A stretch of 64,000 nt of DNA, from the NCBI GenBank assembly GCA_030248215.1, contig JASANG010002951.1:124001-188000 (forward strand). Direction: 5' to 3'. The notes under the pieces were generated by a model that saw only the letters and a list, made by a program, of their open reading frames with translations, did not search any database and had not been told where the DNA came from. The translations under genes and the position numbers were made by a program. Within the stretch, counting starts at the first letter, position 1; each line of letters opens with the position of its first letter. Source of the stretch: Enoplolaimus lenunculus. Its lineage: Eukaryota > Nematoda > Enoplea > Enoplida > Thoracostomopsidae. Positions 1 to 14,300 of this stretch are shown here, piece by piece.

Positions 1-274
1 CAATCAGAGCTGTTCTTGGTACCTCACCCCCCAAAGGTACACCTTGTATTCTAAACAAGCGGCGGTAGCTTACGTACATGCCGGACAGAAGTTACAATCA
101 TTGCAGTTGCCACAAATTTAGCAATATGTATTTCAAGCAAACGCCATATAATACGACACCACATCGTCTTGTAGCGTTCAATCGCCGTTAACCATGCAGC
201 AAATATAGAAGTTCCACGATTTTCTGGAAAAAACTATATTTTGATTTAAGCACAAACAATAATAAAACAAAATA

Positions 275-690
275 CAAAATAGCCAATATATTACAATTTT
301 AGGTGTATAAGCCTTAAAATTCTTGCAGTTACTAATCTGGTTTACTATCTAAAATGCCAAAAAAATTGCTAAATTTCCCTGTTTGTAACCAGATTTCTGA
401 TACACATATTGCCAAAACATTAATACTAAACCAATTGCAAGTGAAATTTTAATTGCAGTTGCAAGAAATCGCAAAATATCAAAAATAGTCAATATATTAT
501 CATTTAAGGTATATAATCCATTTAAAACAATTGCAGTTATCTTGTTTACTATCCAAAATGCCAAAAATTGCTAAATTTCCAAGTTTGTAACCTGATATCT
601 ATTACACATATTGCAACTTGCAAACATTAATACCAAACGGATTACAAATGAGTTTTAATTGCAGTTGCAAGACATCGCAAAATCGCATCA
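275..690. repeat. Two diverged tandem copies of a 207-bp unit
   Basis: 281-487 and 488-690 align along their length (shared landmarks CAATATATTA, TTTACTATC, AATGCCAAAAA, TGCAGTTGCAAGA). On the minus strand one copy is open for 71 codons and hydrophobic, but the other is not, so I do not call a gene. It lies where further PIEZO exons would be expected. Confidence 0.6.
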
Positions 691-701
691 TTACAATCAT
701 T

Positions 702-1147
702 GGGCATAGCGTTGTACTATACTTTACTCTGCCGAACGCCACCGCGCGTCGCCGTGCGCCACTATACGTCGCTAACAAAGACATAGGCAAAATCTATTTA
801 ATGGCGTGCCACAATTTTTAATCACCAAATTTAATCGCGCTGCGCGCGAGAACCGCCAGCGCACCCCGCCGCACCCCCCGCGCCAGCCCTTCGCCCCACT
901 GCTAGCCGCCACCCCCCCGCCCCCGCCGCCCCGCCCCTCTCCCCCCCCTCTCCCCCCCCCCCCTCCCCCCCCCTCCCCCCCCCCTCTCTCCCCCCTCCGG
1001 CCAGCGCTTGCGCAAACTGCTGTAACTGCGCCAGCGCACGCCGCCGCACACTGCCGCATGCCGCTGAGTGCCGGCGTACAGTAACGTTCAGCGGCGTGCG
1101 GCGGCATGCGGTAGCGTTCGCTGGCGCACGACGAGTATAGCGCAACC
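702..1147. mobile_element. GC-rich palindromic MITE, with a C-rich core
   Basis: Ends GGCATAGCGTTGTACTATAC and, inverted, GTATAGCGCAACCC; interior of CGxCGxACG words in both orientations. The element resembles the one at 8812-9086. The middle, about 893-1008, is almost pure C. Confidence 0.55.
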
Positions 1148-1200
1148 CATATGCTGATTGAGTAAGCTATTTCAATATAAACAGCTCCTCAACAGCACGT

Positions 1201-1388
1201 AGGGTGGCGCTATGATACTGACGCCGCTTCGTTCGTCAGCGTGCAGTATAGAATACGGACGCCGTACGGCAACTCGCGTTCGACACCGCACGATGACGAA
1301 CTCGAAGTGACGGCGACGGACGGCGTCGCAGAATAACGGACGTCTGCGAATGACATTACAGTTATCGACAAGTATAGTACCACCCTAT
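1201..1388. mobile_element. GC-rich palindromic MITE (AGGGTGGCGCTAT ends)
   Basis: Terminal inverted repeats AGGGTGGCGCTAT / ATAGTACCACCCT, interior rich in CGTCCG/CGGACG. Same family as 6451-6586, 24243-24640 and 49190-49386. Confidence 0.65.
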
Positions 1389-1647
1389 AGGTAACATTAT
1401 TTAAATTTGACATAACACTGTTAGTCCGCTTACTAATTTTAGTTTTTGCAGACTCTTCCTGAAGCGTCACCGAAGGATCGTTTGGCTGTTTTGCGTCAGC
1501 AAATACGTTTCGAACAAAAGATGTTTCTGTAATTATTTTAATTTTAAGTCAACTTTACCTTTTGGTTGAATTTAAGTTTCGGATACAACAGTGCTTTCTA
1601 TGAAACAAATTTCAATTTTACAAAAAATAGCGAACCAATAAAATTTT

Positions 1648-1930
1648 GGCTCATGTAAAGATCGCGGGCGGAACGTTTTTCTGTGGGACTAGAAAAGAGT
1701 AAGCTTAAGCTTTAGACTAATTTTCTTGCTTGGCTTCGACTTAGGCTTAGCAATATGCTCATTATTACGCTTAGGCTTAGGCTTAGGCTTAGGAATATGC
1801 TCTTTATTACGCTTAGCTTTGGTTAGGCTTCGGAATATGCTTATTATTAGGCTTAGGCTTATGCTTAGGCTTAGGCTTAGGCTTAGGAATATGTTTATAA
1901 TACTGTTCTGCCCCTGTTCTTTCATTGGCC
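1648..1930. mobile_element. hAT-like MITE with telomere-like TTAGGC array, copy 1
   Basis: Begins GGCTCATGTAAAG and ends TTCATTGGCC, with a near-inverted GGGGCGGAAC block inside each end and a core of imperfect TTAGGC repeats. 8-bp flanks AAAATTTT / AAAAGTTT (7 of 8 match) suggest a hAT-type target duplication. Lies in PIEZO just beyond exon 14. Confidence 0.8.
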
Positions 1931-1993
1931 AAAAGTTTTAACCCTGTCTGCAATGTGGAGCTTGCGACGTGGGCCCATCTTGATTTATTTTAC

Positions 1994-2214
1994 CACTGTT
2001 TTCATTCTTCATATCAATCTTAGCTTCAACTGTGTCGACGCAATTGTTTGACGTTTTAGTATTTTCAGCATCGGCGTATTTTGTTCCTTCAAATCCGTCC
2101 GCTGGGAAGCGATGTCCATGACCAGCATCAGGCTGTACCTCGTTGGTTTGCGGTGTATTGTGTCCACTTGAATCGACAGAGTAATAAGACGGTAGGTTTC
2201 CCATTGATTGCATT
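1994..2214 (-). CDS. PIEZO: PIEZO exon 14, hydrophilic linker (3' edge uncertain)
   Basis: Starts after TTTCAG in phase with exon 13 and stays open as a polar linker (SMGNLPSYYSVDSSGHNTPQ ... TVEAKIDMKNENS). The chosen donor G|GTAAAA at 1993 lies about 55 bases before the hAT-like MITE at 1648-1930. The frame is open slightly beyond it, so the end could be a little further left. The next exons, encoding more membrane repeats, were not found left of here. Confidence 0.7.
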
Positions 2215-2340
2215 CTGAAATATCGAAAATAATAATAATAATAATAACAATAACACTAATAATAATAATAACAACACTGATAATAATAATAATAACCCTA
2301 ATAATAATACTAATAATCATAATCATAATAACAACACTGC

Positions 2341-2371
<31 letters not shown>

Positions 2372-5300
2372 CACTGTAATAATAATATATATGAACAATA
2401 ATTATAGCCAGTGGAAAACTTAGGAACCTGGCGAAAATGATTTAAAGGCAGATATGACATTCTGTGGATCGTTCGATACAAAATGTGTTTCAGTTTACAA
2501 GTTTGAATTATACACAATACTAAATTGAACTATAGACGATGCGGTATATTTGAAAATAATTAATACTAATAGCATATATTTGAATAAGAAGGACTAATGA
2601 GCAGTTGAGTTACAGAACTCCACATATCTGCCGCATTCGGGTACCTGAATTTTGCACAGTCTAACAAGGGGGTCTATAACTTTTGGGGGGAGGTAGACAG
2701 ATCCGTAGCAACCACCCCCATAGTCCAATTTGCGGGTGCCCACCCCTAAAGAGGCCCCCACCGTAACCGGTTGAAACAAGAACCGTCGACGTTTTAAAAT
2801 GCATCTGTCGTCTCGCTCGAGAGCTTGACGCCCCCCACCCTGGAGTCTGGATGGAACCATAACCCCTGTCTGCTCCGATACTGGGGGTGAAGTTAACTGA
2901 ATTTAATTGTAAATGAAAACTTACCGCGGTCTCAAATCGTTATAATTTTGCGTGTAGCGCATTAAATCTTTGTGAAAAAAGTTCAATTGAACAATTGTTA
3001 TAATCAGAAACGAAATTGGACTCAGCAGTTTCAACAACAACTCGCCGCTGCTGTATTTTTCAAGGCCAAGGCTGTGAAGGCTTAAAAAATAGTTAAAATG
3101 CCAAATCATTGGTCAGAGTAAAATTTTGTAGCAGAATTTTGTTCGGGAATAGTTTGTAAGCATGTGAGGCATGTTTATCCTAGTGCATATGCAATATATG
3201 CAGTGCACTGTATGTATGCTAGCTGACAGCATACAGTCGACACATATAGTCGCCGAAAAATGCCGTTGGAGAGGTGGACTGCGTGGCACTTTGGTAGAGT
3301 ATTCGCTTAACGGTCTGTAGTCTGAGAGTTCGATCCCCGCTCTGGAGGCCCGCTTTTCCGGTCTGATGTCACGGTTCCTCCCGAGACTGACAAAGTTCAC
3401 TTTATTTTTGTCCACGTTTATTTTCACAGCAAATTTATTAGTTTTATTTTGTAATTTTTTAATTGAATCACGGTCATTTCATAGTTCACTACAACTGCGA
3501 CTGTGATACAAGACCCGTATTGGAAGGCCTTGTGGCCCCAAGAAGACTATGGGGCCATAGGTAAATTGAACCGTTGAAAAATGAAAATTTCGAAAAAGGT
3601 TTAAATGTGTAAATTAAAATTCGAATTTTATTCCAAACAAGGGCCCATGTAATGATCAGGAGCGGAACGTTTTCTGTGGGACTGCTATACAGTAAGCTTA
3701 GGATTTAGACTAATTTTTTATTTGGCTTAGGCTTAGACATAGGTTTATGAATATCCCTGTTCTTTACATTGGCCCAAATCAGTTACCTATTTTTGTGCAT
3801 TGCGCAAAAATTAGCGAATGCACAACAGTCTGCATGCAATGTTTCTTTTCACAGAACAATCACGTTTTTATTCTAAGAACATATTTTAAACAAAGTAATG
3901 CTGGAAAGTTGCCTAAAATTACTTAAGTGGGTCATGTCAGATTTAATTATATAGATAACTTTTCGCTCATGCAAAGAACATACGAAAAAGTCTAAATTTT
4001 GAATTTGGTTTTGGGCTTAAGCGTAGACTTAGATTTAGACCCGTATTCTCACATGTGTGCAGCACCAAACCAGTTTAGTGATAGGTGCAGTCGCTTTCGA
4101 ACTAATAAATAACAAGTTTTCGAATTCAGCACATTTTTCGCATTTGATATGTCCTACTTCTGTACCAATTTTGAGATCCACAATTGCATGAGTTCGTCAG
4201 TTTAAAAACACCTATCGATAACTGGTGATATTTGCTGTGCGTTTTTGAGAATACAGTCGTTAGGTTTAGGCTTAGGCTCAGACATAGATTTTCGCTTAGG
4301 ATTCAAAATATTGAAAATATATTCCGTGCTGGTTCAACACCCTGACCTACAGATACAACTTACACGTCATACGACAAGCCAGTTTGATCGTGCCAAATTT
4401 CAGGAAATCCATGAAATTGATAAGTATAAATAAGTGACAATACAATTATACAGTAAACAATCATAACTACATAATACGTCCACAGCATTGCTCGCCAGAT
4501 TCGAATTGAAATCTGAAATGGTTAAGATGAAATGTTGACCGTAACATTTCACTGGGGGTGGGGGTCTTACGTGTCCCCTAAGAATTGTTTGACGCCGTCG
4601 TTTTTGAGTTTCAATCGATTGTTGATAATTTCACCCTTGGTTTCTTTAAACAGGCCTAAGCGTATGAAGGATCATATATATTACCAAGAGTGGATGATCA
4701 CTCTTTATAACAAGAGTATGCAACTGGGTACATTCTGTGTATTAAAGAATGTACCCGGCACGCGTTGCGTTTTTGGCCTACCCCCCTTGTTTAGGGGGTC
4801 TGTATGCACATACAGACATCTTCAGAGTGAGGGGGGTAGGTGTACTGAAGCATACTTTATTGTTAATCTCTTGCTTAAACCCCCCTGATTGAGGGGGGTT
4901 GAACAAAAATGCAACGCGTGCTGGTATATTTAATACCATGCACAGCCCGCCCAAGTAGTTGCACACTCTTCTACAAGGTGGACATCATCCACTCTTGATA
5001 TAAGCCTAAGCCTAAGCGTAAGAATAAGTTTATTCCTAAGCATAAGCGTAAGAATAAGTGTATTCCTAAGCCTAAGCCTAAGCGTAAGAAAGAGCATATT
5101 CCTAAGCCTAAGCCTAAGCCAAGCAAAAAATAGTCTAAAAGCTTTAAGCTTACTCTTTTCTTGTCCCACAGAAAAACATTCCGCCCCTGACTTTTACATT
5201 GGGCAAAATTTTGAACAAATAAAGCCAAAAATAACAATAAAATAAACAAATAAAATAATATACTAAACGAACAAAAGTTTCAACTTACTTGAAACATAGT

Positions 5301-8300
5301 CATAAAAAATAGAAAAAATGCCATATAAATAATGCGATACGCTGACACTGGAGTTCGCAGTGAAATAAACAATAAAATTGCAGCCGATATGAATATCCAA
5401 TATTTCGATAGTAGCATCAGGAGCCAACGGCCGAGACGATTAACATCTAAGCCAGCGTCATCAACAAATATAAATTTGTCATAATTTGGCGAATTGCACT
5501 CGTCGTCTGAAGTTTACAACCGGTAATCCGTACGTCGTGGGTTCGAACCCCGCCGCATCCACAGTAAAATTTTCGAGAACGGCTCTATATGGTACTTTTC
5601 AACTTCAGAATTACAAAGACAGTTTAAAAATTAACGGCGATATCAAGATTTTATTTCTCGAAGTTATAAAAGTTGAAATATTTTTAAAGTTGAGCGTACA
5701 CTGCAAATATTGGTGAGTCAAATTGAGTCTTTCCGAAATAGGTTTTTCCGAACTACACTAATTGAGTCAAAATTCGACTCCGCCATAGTGAAATTGGCCC
5801 ATGTATAGAACAGGGCCGGAACAGTAGTATAAGCATATTCCTAAGCCTAAGCCAAAGCCTAATCCTAAGCGTATGGATGAGCCTATTCCTAAGCCTAAGC
5901 CTAAGCCTAAGCCTAAGCCTAAGCAAAAAATTAGTCTAAAGCTTAAACTGACTCTGTTATGACCCCTCCAAAATCAATCCAGACCTGTTGTATATATGGA
6001 CCGTCAAATTTGAATCAGTGAGTCGCACTTTTAACTCTGGCGGAATCGAATTTGACTCAGTTTGTGTAGTCCCGAAAAGCCCATTTCGGAGGGAGTCATT
6101 TTGACTCACCATTTTTTGCAGTGTAAAAAGCGTTTTTTTAAATTTTTATAGCAACAAATTTATTGTAAAGAGCGTAAAAGAACGACTATTATGCATTGGA
6201 AAATAAACTTAAACTGTAGAACTGAACAAAATAGTTGCAAAAAAACAAGCGTACGTTGAACAGAATTGGATATATATGTGTACACTTTGTTTAAACCCAT
6301 TTACGCCTTAGCCTTCGGCTTGAGATGGGACAAGCCTAAATCTAATCACAAGCCAGTAGATAGCTTACCTTGCCAGCGGCGCTAAACATTTTTGCGCAGT
6401 GAAATACAAGGGTTTTTGATGACGTACAAGCAATAAAGATAAAGGGTAGCGCTATACTTGACGTCCGGCGCCGTCTGTTACCGTGCGTCACCTGTACGGC
6501 GTTCCACGGTGACGGACGGCGCCATACGGTGATGCACAGTGACAGACGGCGCCGGACGTCAACAAACGTATAGCAAAACCCTAAGTTAACCTTAAATCCT
6601 TTTAGAAATTTTCTTGTTCGAAATGAAATATTTTTTACCTGGTGATTTTCGTTCGCCAAAATCATGCGCGAGTGCCACTTGCAACGGAACAAACAGAATG
6701 TTTGCAGCCAATTTTCCAGCCGTGGACCCTTGTTGTCGCTCTTGAAGATATTGACGGAGCGTTAAACAAAATACTGAAGTGAATACAGTCTGAAAAAAAT
6801 GTAATTTAAGTTTTGTAAAATAATGGCTGCGTTTGTGAAACACTACTTATGTACAAGTTAGTACTTAAGTACAACTTAGTACTTAAGTACAACATAGTAC
6901 TTAAATAATGCTATGTAAATACTTAACCATTTTGTCGTTTTCAAAAGCGTACTTATGTTAAATAAATACTCAAGTCGCTGACTAAATTTGATACATTGCA
7001 AATTGACCGTTCAAGCATACTGACCTTGGTCTAATTGAAATTGTAGACGCATGATGCCTCTTTAATATAACGCAAAACTGTTATTACCTTAATAATGGCA
7101 ATAGCTCACATTTGGCATTTGTTTGTTTTCCTCGAAAATTTAAGTATTTACTTTTAAGTCGGCGACTTAACTAATTACATTAGTATAACATAAGTAAATA
7201 ATTAAGTAAGATTTCAGAAACCCGGCCGATGCCTTTAAATTTAAAGCGGCACGAATATCACAATGTCTGTCCATTAAAGCAGGGGCGGCATTATGATACC
7301 ACTGAAAAGACAGATAAAATAACACACCGTGGTATAAATTTGAAATGCGCTTTATGTTTACCGATATTACCAGTTAGTGATAGATCTTGTAACTTTCGAA
7401 CCAGTGAATGATGAGAATCAAAGGTCAACACAATTTTTTGCATGTCATTTGTCCTTCTTCTGAGCCAATTTTGAGTTACACAGCGGTAGGATTTAACGTC
7501 AGTTTGAGAACTTACCGCTAACTGGTAATGGATAGTATTACACATTTGAGAATATACGCAAAGAAATTAATTCAAGTTTATTTTAAGAATTTTATAAAAA
7601 ACTGGAAGTAGATATTTTTGGAATTTTTAATTTAAACATTAACGTTTATAGAATTTGATAAATTTATCTTCAAAATCTTACCTTAATAAACAGCGGAACC
7701 ACTGGTGGTACATCCACCGGCCGTTCAAGTCCTATCTGACGGCCGATTCCGGTCGAAGGAAGCTCTGCCTCGGTCAAATCAAGGCCGTACACAAATTGAA
7801 ATATTAACAAAAATTCCGCATAAACCACCAAAAACGGCGAAATGCGCAACGCAAATTTGCGAGGATCCGGCACAAGCCAGACTAAGCACGCGAGTAACAA
7901 TAGAACAAACGTTGACCAACTGTGATATGTGATCGACCACGCCTGTTATAATATAAACGAAATCGTCTAAAGTCTTATTCACAAGTGCAAAGTTTTTGCT
8001 GTGAAAACTTGCAACTGCAATTTTTGTGAAAGCAACAATTTCGAACAAAACTTACACGTGTAAATAGGGTTTTATAGTTATTAATTTCTTTTTGGTAGAA
8101 AAGAGTTAGCGACAAAGTTGTAATCAGGTCTTTGGTTAGGGCATCCAAGGTCGCGCCGCTACCGTTGAGATGGGCCCCTTCGCTCGCAAGAAGTCAAATA
8201 CCGCCAATTGTGGCGCAGGCGGCAAATTTACTGAAATCGCATGGTGGTCGAATTTGCTGCGTCCACTCAGAATGTCCTGACTAAATGTGAATACAATAGT

Positions 8301-11300
8301 CTTATAAAAAGAAAGAGTTATCAGAGTGACCCATATTCGGAAGGTGGGGTCCTATATTTCGGTACACCACTGTTAACCAGTGCTGCATCAGGCTAGAGTG
8401 ACCCCAAAAATTCAGGGGTGAGGGCTCCGTGCAATGACCACACTATTTTTTATGATTTTTGGTTTAAAATCTTGTTAGGGTGAGACCCCCACTTTGGGGT
8501 GGGTCCCCAAAATGGGGGTATGGGGGGCGGCTGCTCCGGCGCTGACGGTTACATACTTACCATCATCATAATTAGTGCAAGTACGTAACTTCGACTATGA
8601 AGAAATGCGCTAATTGCATTCAGTGTTGCCCAGCGTGTAGCGGCCGAACTCCGTAGTCCAGTCTTTCGCAATCCTGGAAACTGTATCACATCCCTCCAAT
8701 GACGAAGTCTTGTCGGTTGGTTGTTTTGATCTGAGTCGTTCAGATTTCGCAACGGTGCAAATTGAGTTGGTGTACCTGGAATGCGACCGTTCAATGTCAC
8801 GCAGTACACTAAGGGTTGCGCTATATTCGCCGCGTGTCGGCGGACGGCGCTGTATCCGTCCGGATTTTACCGCGCGCCGATGCCAACTGCCGCATTACGT
8901 CGTAAGCCGCTACGCGCCGCTGCAAGCCGCTGGACGCAGTCGCAAGTCGGTGTGCAGCACGATAAAATTTGTTTATTAAAAATTAGTGCACACCACCATA
9001 TTGATTAAGCCTATATTTTGATTAGCAACGCATAGCGGCGTTCGGCGGCACGTTGCAGCGTTCGGCATAGTAAACTATAGCGTATATAACTCTAAGACAT
9101 ACTGTACGAATATAAATTTGACACATTTCTCACACGAATATTTTCAATTTCATCTACTGCACAAACGCGTAACATTTGTTACACACAGCGAATTGTTGTA
9201 TCAGTTCGCTTACACAGTTTGCGCTATTAAGTTGCTCACTACTATACTCTACGCAGGAAAAAGTGTATAATTTATTTGTGAACATTAAAAATTGAAAATA
9301 TCCTAATGAGCCTTTACAGAAGCGGCCCGGACAGCCAGCAATTTTCAAATCAGCTGCACTTTACTTTTAAAATCCGCAATATTTAGACTTTCATGCCTAC
9401 CCTCTTATTTTTTGTTTCTAACGTTTTTACATTTTTCTGAACAGGAGCGTACACAAAATGAAGTGGGGAGATGTGCAGCACCCGGAATGTAAGATTTGAA
9501 TAAAAACACGTTTGTATGCTGTAGAATAACGCGCATGGATCAAACAAATTTTCTCACTCGCTATGCTCGCTTGCAAAACACTTTTTACACCAAGTTTATA
9601 ATACAGTCCCGAAATGCAATCTTAGCTGTGTCCCTGTTTGTGAACACCCTTGAAAACCACCAATTCCTTTCAACCATGTCAAAGTTTACACAGACGTATC
9701 CAAGGCATTGCCACCATTGCCTAGACGCCTACCCCCAAGACCGCAACGGCGATCAAAACTAAGATTTGCATTAAAATTTAGCATTAAAACGGGGGTTCAA
9801 GCTTCCCGTTCGCTTCGCTCGCGAGTTTTTTGTTGCAAATATTTGACTTCGCAGGACCGCCGTTGTTGCGAATGTCTGCATCCGCCACTGAAACATTGAC
9901 TTACCAACACTTTCCGAACAATGTGACACAGTATATATTTCAACTTTTGACGGTTCCGGAGTGACAACGTTGCCTCGATCATGTGACCCAAACGACAGTT
10001 CCGGATCGTCAAATTGATTGACAGCTGTCAAGTTGGATCCGGCTAAATAATACGCGTGTCTGTGTTGGTCATCAGTGAAACTATCCGTTGGACTTTGATG
10101 ATATGCTTCTAACTGTGAACCGCTTAGCCTCCCAAGATCTTGTAGCTGATCTGAAGTATAGTATCGACGGCTATCTTGGATTGGACGTTTTCCGACCGTT
10201 GAGGGCGAATTGAAATTTCTCGCTGATGCTGTACGTTTCGGCAAATTTCTTCTTGCCAGCGACGCAGGAATTACAATCGACGCAACGGAATGAATCGAGC
10301 CTGGTTGATGTTTGAGAGGCCGTCTTGGAGTCGGTAATGGCTGGGGCGCTTTGATGGGCGATTTAGGGCTTGATAGAGCACTTTGAGCTGGAGGAGTTCC
10401 GGTTGAAGCCACTGAACTGAGAAACAGTGTCGAGTCTTGCTTTGTGCGCAGCGGATACACGTAAGGGGTTGCGAAACGGCTCTTTACCGGGACGGTGTTG
10501 TTGTTTTCGCGAGTTGACGAAACCGGATGTTCACAGGTTTCGTCAACGAGCGAAAATGACGCGTCGCTGCCGGCGTCAGATATCAAAATCTGTAAAAATT
10601 TAAAGTGTTTTAAGTTTTTTAACCCTTTCTCACATGAATATTTTCTATTTCCCCTGGGACCTACTTTTATGCTAGGATTCGAAATCCGGTGACTGGAGTG
10701 GGAGGCGTATACCATCACCACTCAGCTATAGGAGCTTGACGCTCGAGCCCGAGGGGGCTCTCACGTCTTGTGGTGATATAGTAGTATGTATACGAGTTGC
10801 AATTGTTAAACACGGTGCGATATACATTATTTAACGTATATATACTGCGCTTAGTTGCCTATAGGCAACTCAATGTGAGAAGGGGTTAAATGTTTGTAAA
10901 TTGAAGTTTTAAGCAGAGCTCTAAAACACGAAGTGTAGTGCCCCGAATATAAGGGGGCGACTGATATTTATTTGGCCATTCAAGAGGGTACCCTGTTATT
11001 CGGTTACGGACTGTTATTTATTTTTAACCAGCTCTCCGCCATCCTTCGTTACTGATATGTAACCGGTATTGCAAATATCCGTTGAATTAAACGTTTATTT
11101 GTTTTGCATCAAAAGCTTGAGCGATAATACAAGGTTTATATCTAGGAATGTACTGGCAAATGTTATGTATGCTTTAAAGTTTCGAACTCAGTTTTACTCG
11201 CCCCTGGAATCATTTATGTGCTACTTTAGAGATAATTTATACTTATGGACTCTGATTAGAGTTTAGGGCTTATGGACTCTGATTAGGATTTATGGACTCT

Positions 11301-14300
11301 ATCCGCCTACGGACTCTTATTACGGATACAGATTCCTATTGATTGGGACTCTAAATGGGCACCCCGTCCCTCTCTTATTTTGGTCACTACAGTAATTGTT
11401 TCTCACATTAAATTTTTCTCATTTAATTTGAGAGAATATAAACTATAATACAACCCAGATCCTGTTAGATGATGGAACGCGTTCGCCATTACCCCTCATC
11501 ATATCTTGAGATTCACACTCTCGTCACTTGTGTCTTAGTGAAATTTTCTTTCTCTTTTTTCTTCTTTTTGTAATGTTATTTTTTTTTTGATAGAATAATA
11601 TAAATTATATAAATTGAATAATTTTAAAGTATGATTTTTTTTTTTTATGATAATTTTTAAAAAGTAAATTTTAAGTATTAAAAATATCAATTTTTTATTT
11701 TTTTTTTGTTTTTTAAATATTTAATTAATTTAAAAAATATATTTTGGAATATTTAAAATTTAATTTAAAAAATTATATTTTGGAACTTTAAAAATTAAAT
11801 TAATTTCAAAAAATTATATTTTGGAATGTTGAAAATTAAATTAAATTAAAATTAAAGTAAATTTAAAAAAATTATATTTTAGAATTTTAAAAATTAAATT
11901 AATTTAAAAAATTATTATTTTTAGACTATTCGGTCTCACCCTGCTCGTTGTTCGGCAATGCAAAACGCCGCATATTATGAATGTCTATCTGGATTAATTG
12001 GCCCAACATTTAATATTTGTCTTCTCATGCACTGTATTATACACTTGCTGTGGATGTTTACACGATTGGTTTAACTTGGTAAGTACAAAACTAACATATG
12101 AACCAAAATTAAGAAAACTGTACGAGCATAACCCAATACTGCTCTCTAACTAAAACATATTTTTAAATTTGTTTTCAGATGAAATTTAAACTCCAAACGC
12201 CAATAGCGCATCATCGTCATCCAAGTTCAGTTGAATTTCAACAAAACTCTCTACAAACACAACGGTTGGGTTCAACTCGAGAATACTCGACTGTACTGTA
12301 TCGTTCAATCATTACCAATCAATCTCCAATCTTAAAAAAGTTCATCTGACACGAATTCCTGAAGAACAGGTTTGAAGTTTTTTGTAACCATTTCCAGCAT
12401 AGAGTACACTTATTACTACGCGTATATGCAGTACAAAATCTTCACAAGACGTCAATACTCAAGTGTGAATCTCAAGATATGATGAGGGTATGGCGAACGT
12501 ATTCCATCATCTAACAGGATCTGGGTTCGTATTATGTTTCATATCTTCTCTCAAATTAAATGAGAAAATTTAATGTGAGAAACAATTACTGTAGTGACAA
12601 AGAATAGGCACGGTGCCCATTTGAGTCCCAATCATAGGAATCTATCCGTAATAAGAGTCCGTAGGCGGATAGATCCATAAATCCTATCAGAGTCCATAAG
12701 CCCTAAACTTAATCAGAGTCCATAAGATAAATTATCTCTAAAGTAGCACATAAATGATTCCAGGGGGCGAGTAAAACTGAGTAGAAACTTTAAAGCATAC
12801 ATAACATTTGCCAGACATTCCTAGATATAAACCTTGTATTATCGCTAAGCTTTTGATGCAAAACAAATAAACGTTTAATTCAACGGATATTTGCAATACC
12901 GGTTACATATCAGTAACGAAGGATGGCGGAGAGCTGGTTAAAAATAAATAACAGTCCGTAACCGAATAACAGGGTACCCTCTTGAATGGCCAAATAAATA
13001 TCAGTCGCCCCCTTATATTCGGGGCACTACACTTCGTGTTTTAGAGCTCTGCTTAAAACTTCAATTTACAAACATTTAACCCCTTCTCACATTGAGTTGG
13101 CTATAGGCAACTAAGCGCAGTATATATACGTTAAATAATGTATATCGCACCGTGTTTAACAATTGCAACTCGTATACATACTACTATATCACCACAAGAC
13201 GTGAGAGCCCCCTTGGGCTCGAGCGTCAAGCTCCTATAGCTGAGTGGTGATGATATTCGCCTCCCATCCATCACCGGATTTCGAATCCTAGCATAAAAGT
13301 AGGTCAGGGGAATGAAAATATTCATGTGAGAAAGGGTTAAAAAACTTAAAACACTTTAAATTTTTACAGATTTTGATATCCTACGCCGGCAGCGACGCGT
13401 CATTTTCGCTCGTCGACGAAACCTGTGAACATCCGGTTTCGTCAACTTGCGAAAACAACAACACCTTCCAGGTAAAGAGCCGTTTCGCAACCCCTTACGT
13501 TATCCGCTGCGCACAAAGCAAGACTCGACACTGTTTCAGTTCAGTGGCTTCAACGAACTCCTCCAGCTCGAAGTGCTCTATCAAGCCCTAAATCGCCCAT
13601 CAAGCCCCAGCATACCAACTCAAGACGGCCTCTAAAACATGAACCCGGCTATCTTGCGTCCATCCTGTCGCTGGCAAGAGAACTTCCAAAACCTATAGCA
13701 TTAGCGAGAAAATTTCAATTGCCTCAACGGTCGGAAAGTCCAATCAAGTAGAACATCTATACTTCAGATCAGCTCAGGAGACTTGGGAGGCGTAAGGTTT
13801 CAGGATTAGAGCATATCATCAAAAGTCCAACGGATAGTTTCACTGAGAAACAGACACGCGTATTATTTAGCCGGGATCATCTTGACACTGTTGCAATGAG
13901 TTTGACGATCCGGAACTGTCGTTTGGGCTCACGAGGAGGAATTGTCACTCCGGAGAACCGTCAAAAGTTGAAATATGTGTCAGATTGTTCGGAAAGTGTT
14001 GGTAAGTCAATGTTTTAGTGGAGATGGGGACATCCAACAACGGCGGTCCTGCGGAAGTCAAATATTTGCAACAAAAATCTCGCGAGCGAAGCGAACGGGA
14101 GGTTGAACCCTGTTTTAATGCAAATTTTTATGCAAATTTATTAATCGCCGTTGCGGCTCTTGGGGCGGTTAGGACAGTGGTGGCAATGCTGGATACGTCT
14201 GTGTAAGGTTTTGACATGGGTTGAAAGGAATGGTAGTTTTCAAAGGCGCTTCACAACAGGCACACAGCTAAGATTGCATTTGGGACTGTATTAACTTGGT

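Larger units (their letters stand above)
8949..11515 (+). repeat. Triplicated block, copy A (direct)
   Basis: Matches 14914-17430 in the same orientation, nearly identical over most of its length. It holds intact PIEZO exon 7 and flanking intron repeats. Similarity fades at 11515 into low-complexity T- and A-rich sequence. Confidence 0.9.

Noticed and set aside
349-790. Hydrophobic minus-strand frame as a further PIEZO exon pair
   Set aside because: It lies in a diverged tandem repeat, only one copy is open, and no acceptor or donor fits.
806-1107. Proline- or glycine-rich coding frames around the C-run
   Set aside because: Frames open on both strands only because of the C/G homopolymers.
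6356-6400. Short PIEZO exon ending at GGCAAG|GTAAGC
   Set aside because: Exon 10 joins exon 11 directly in phase. The candidate has no good acceptor and lies against a MITE.
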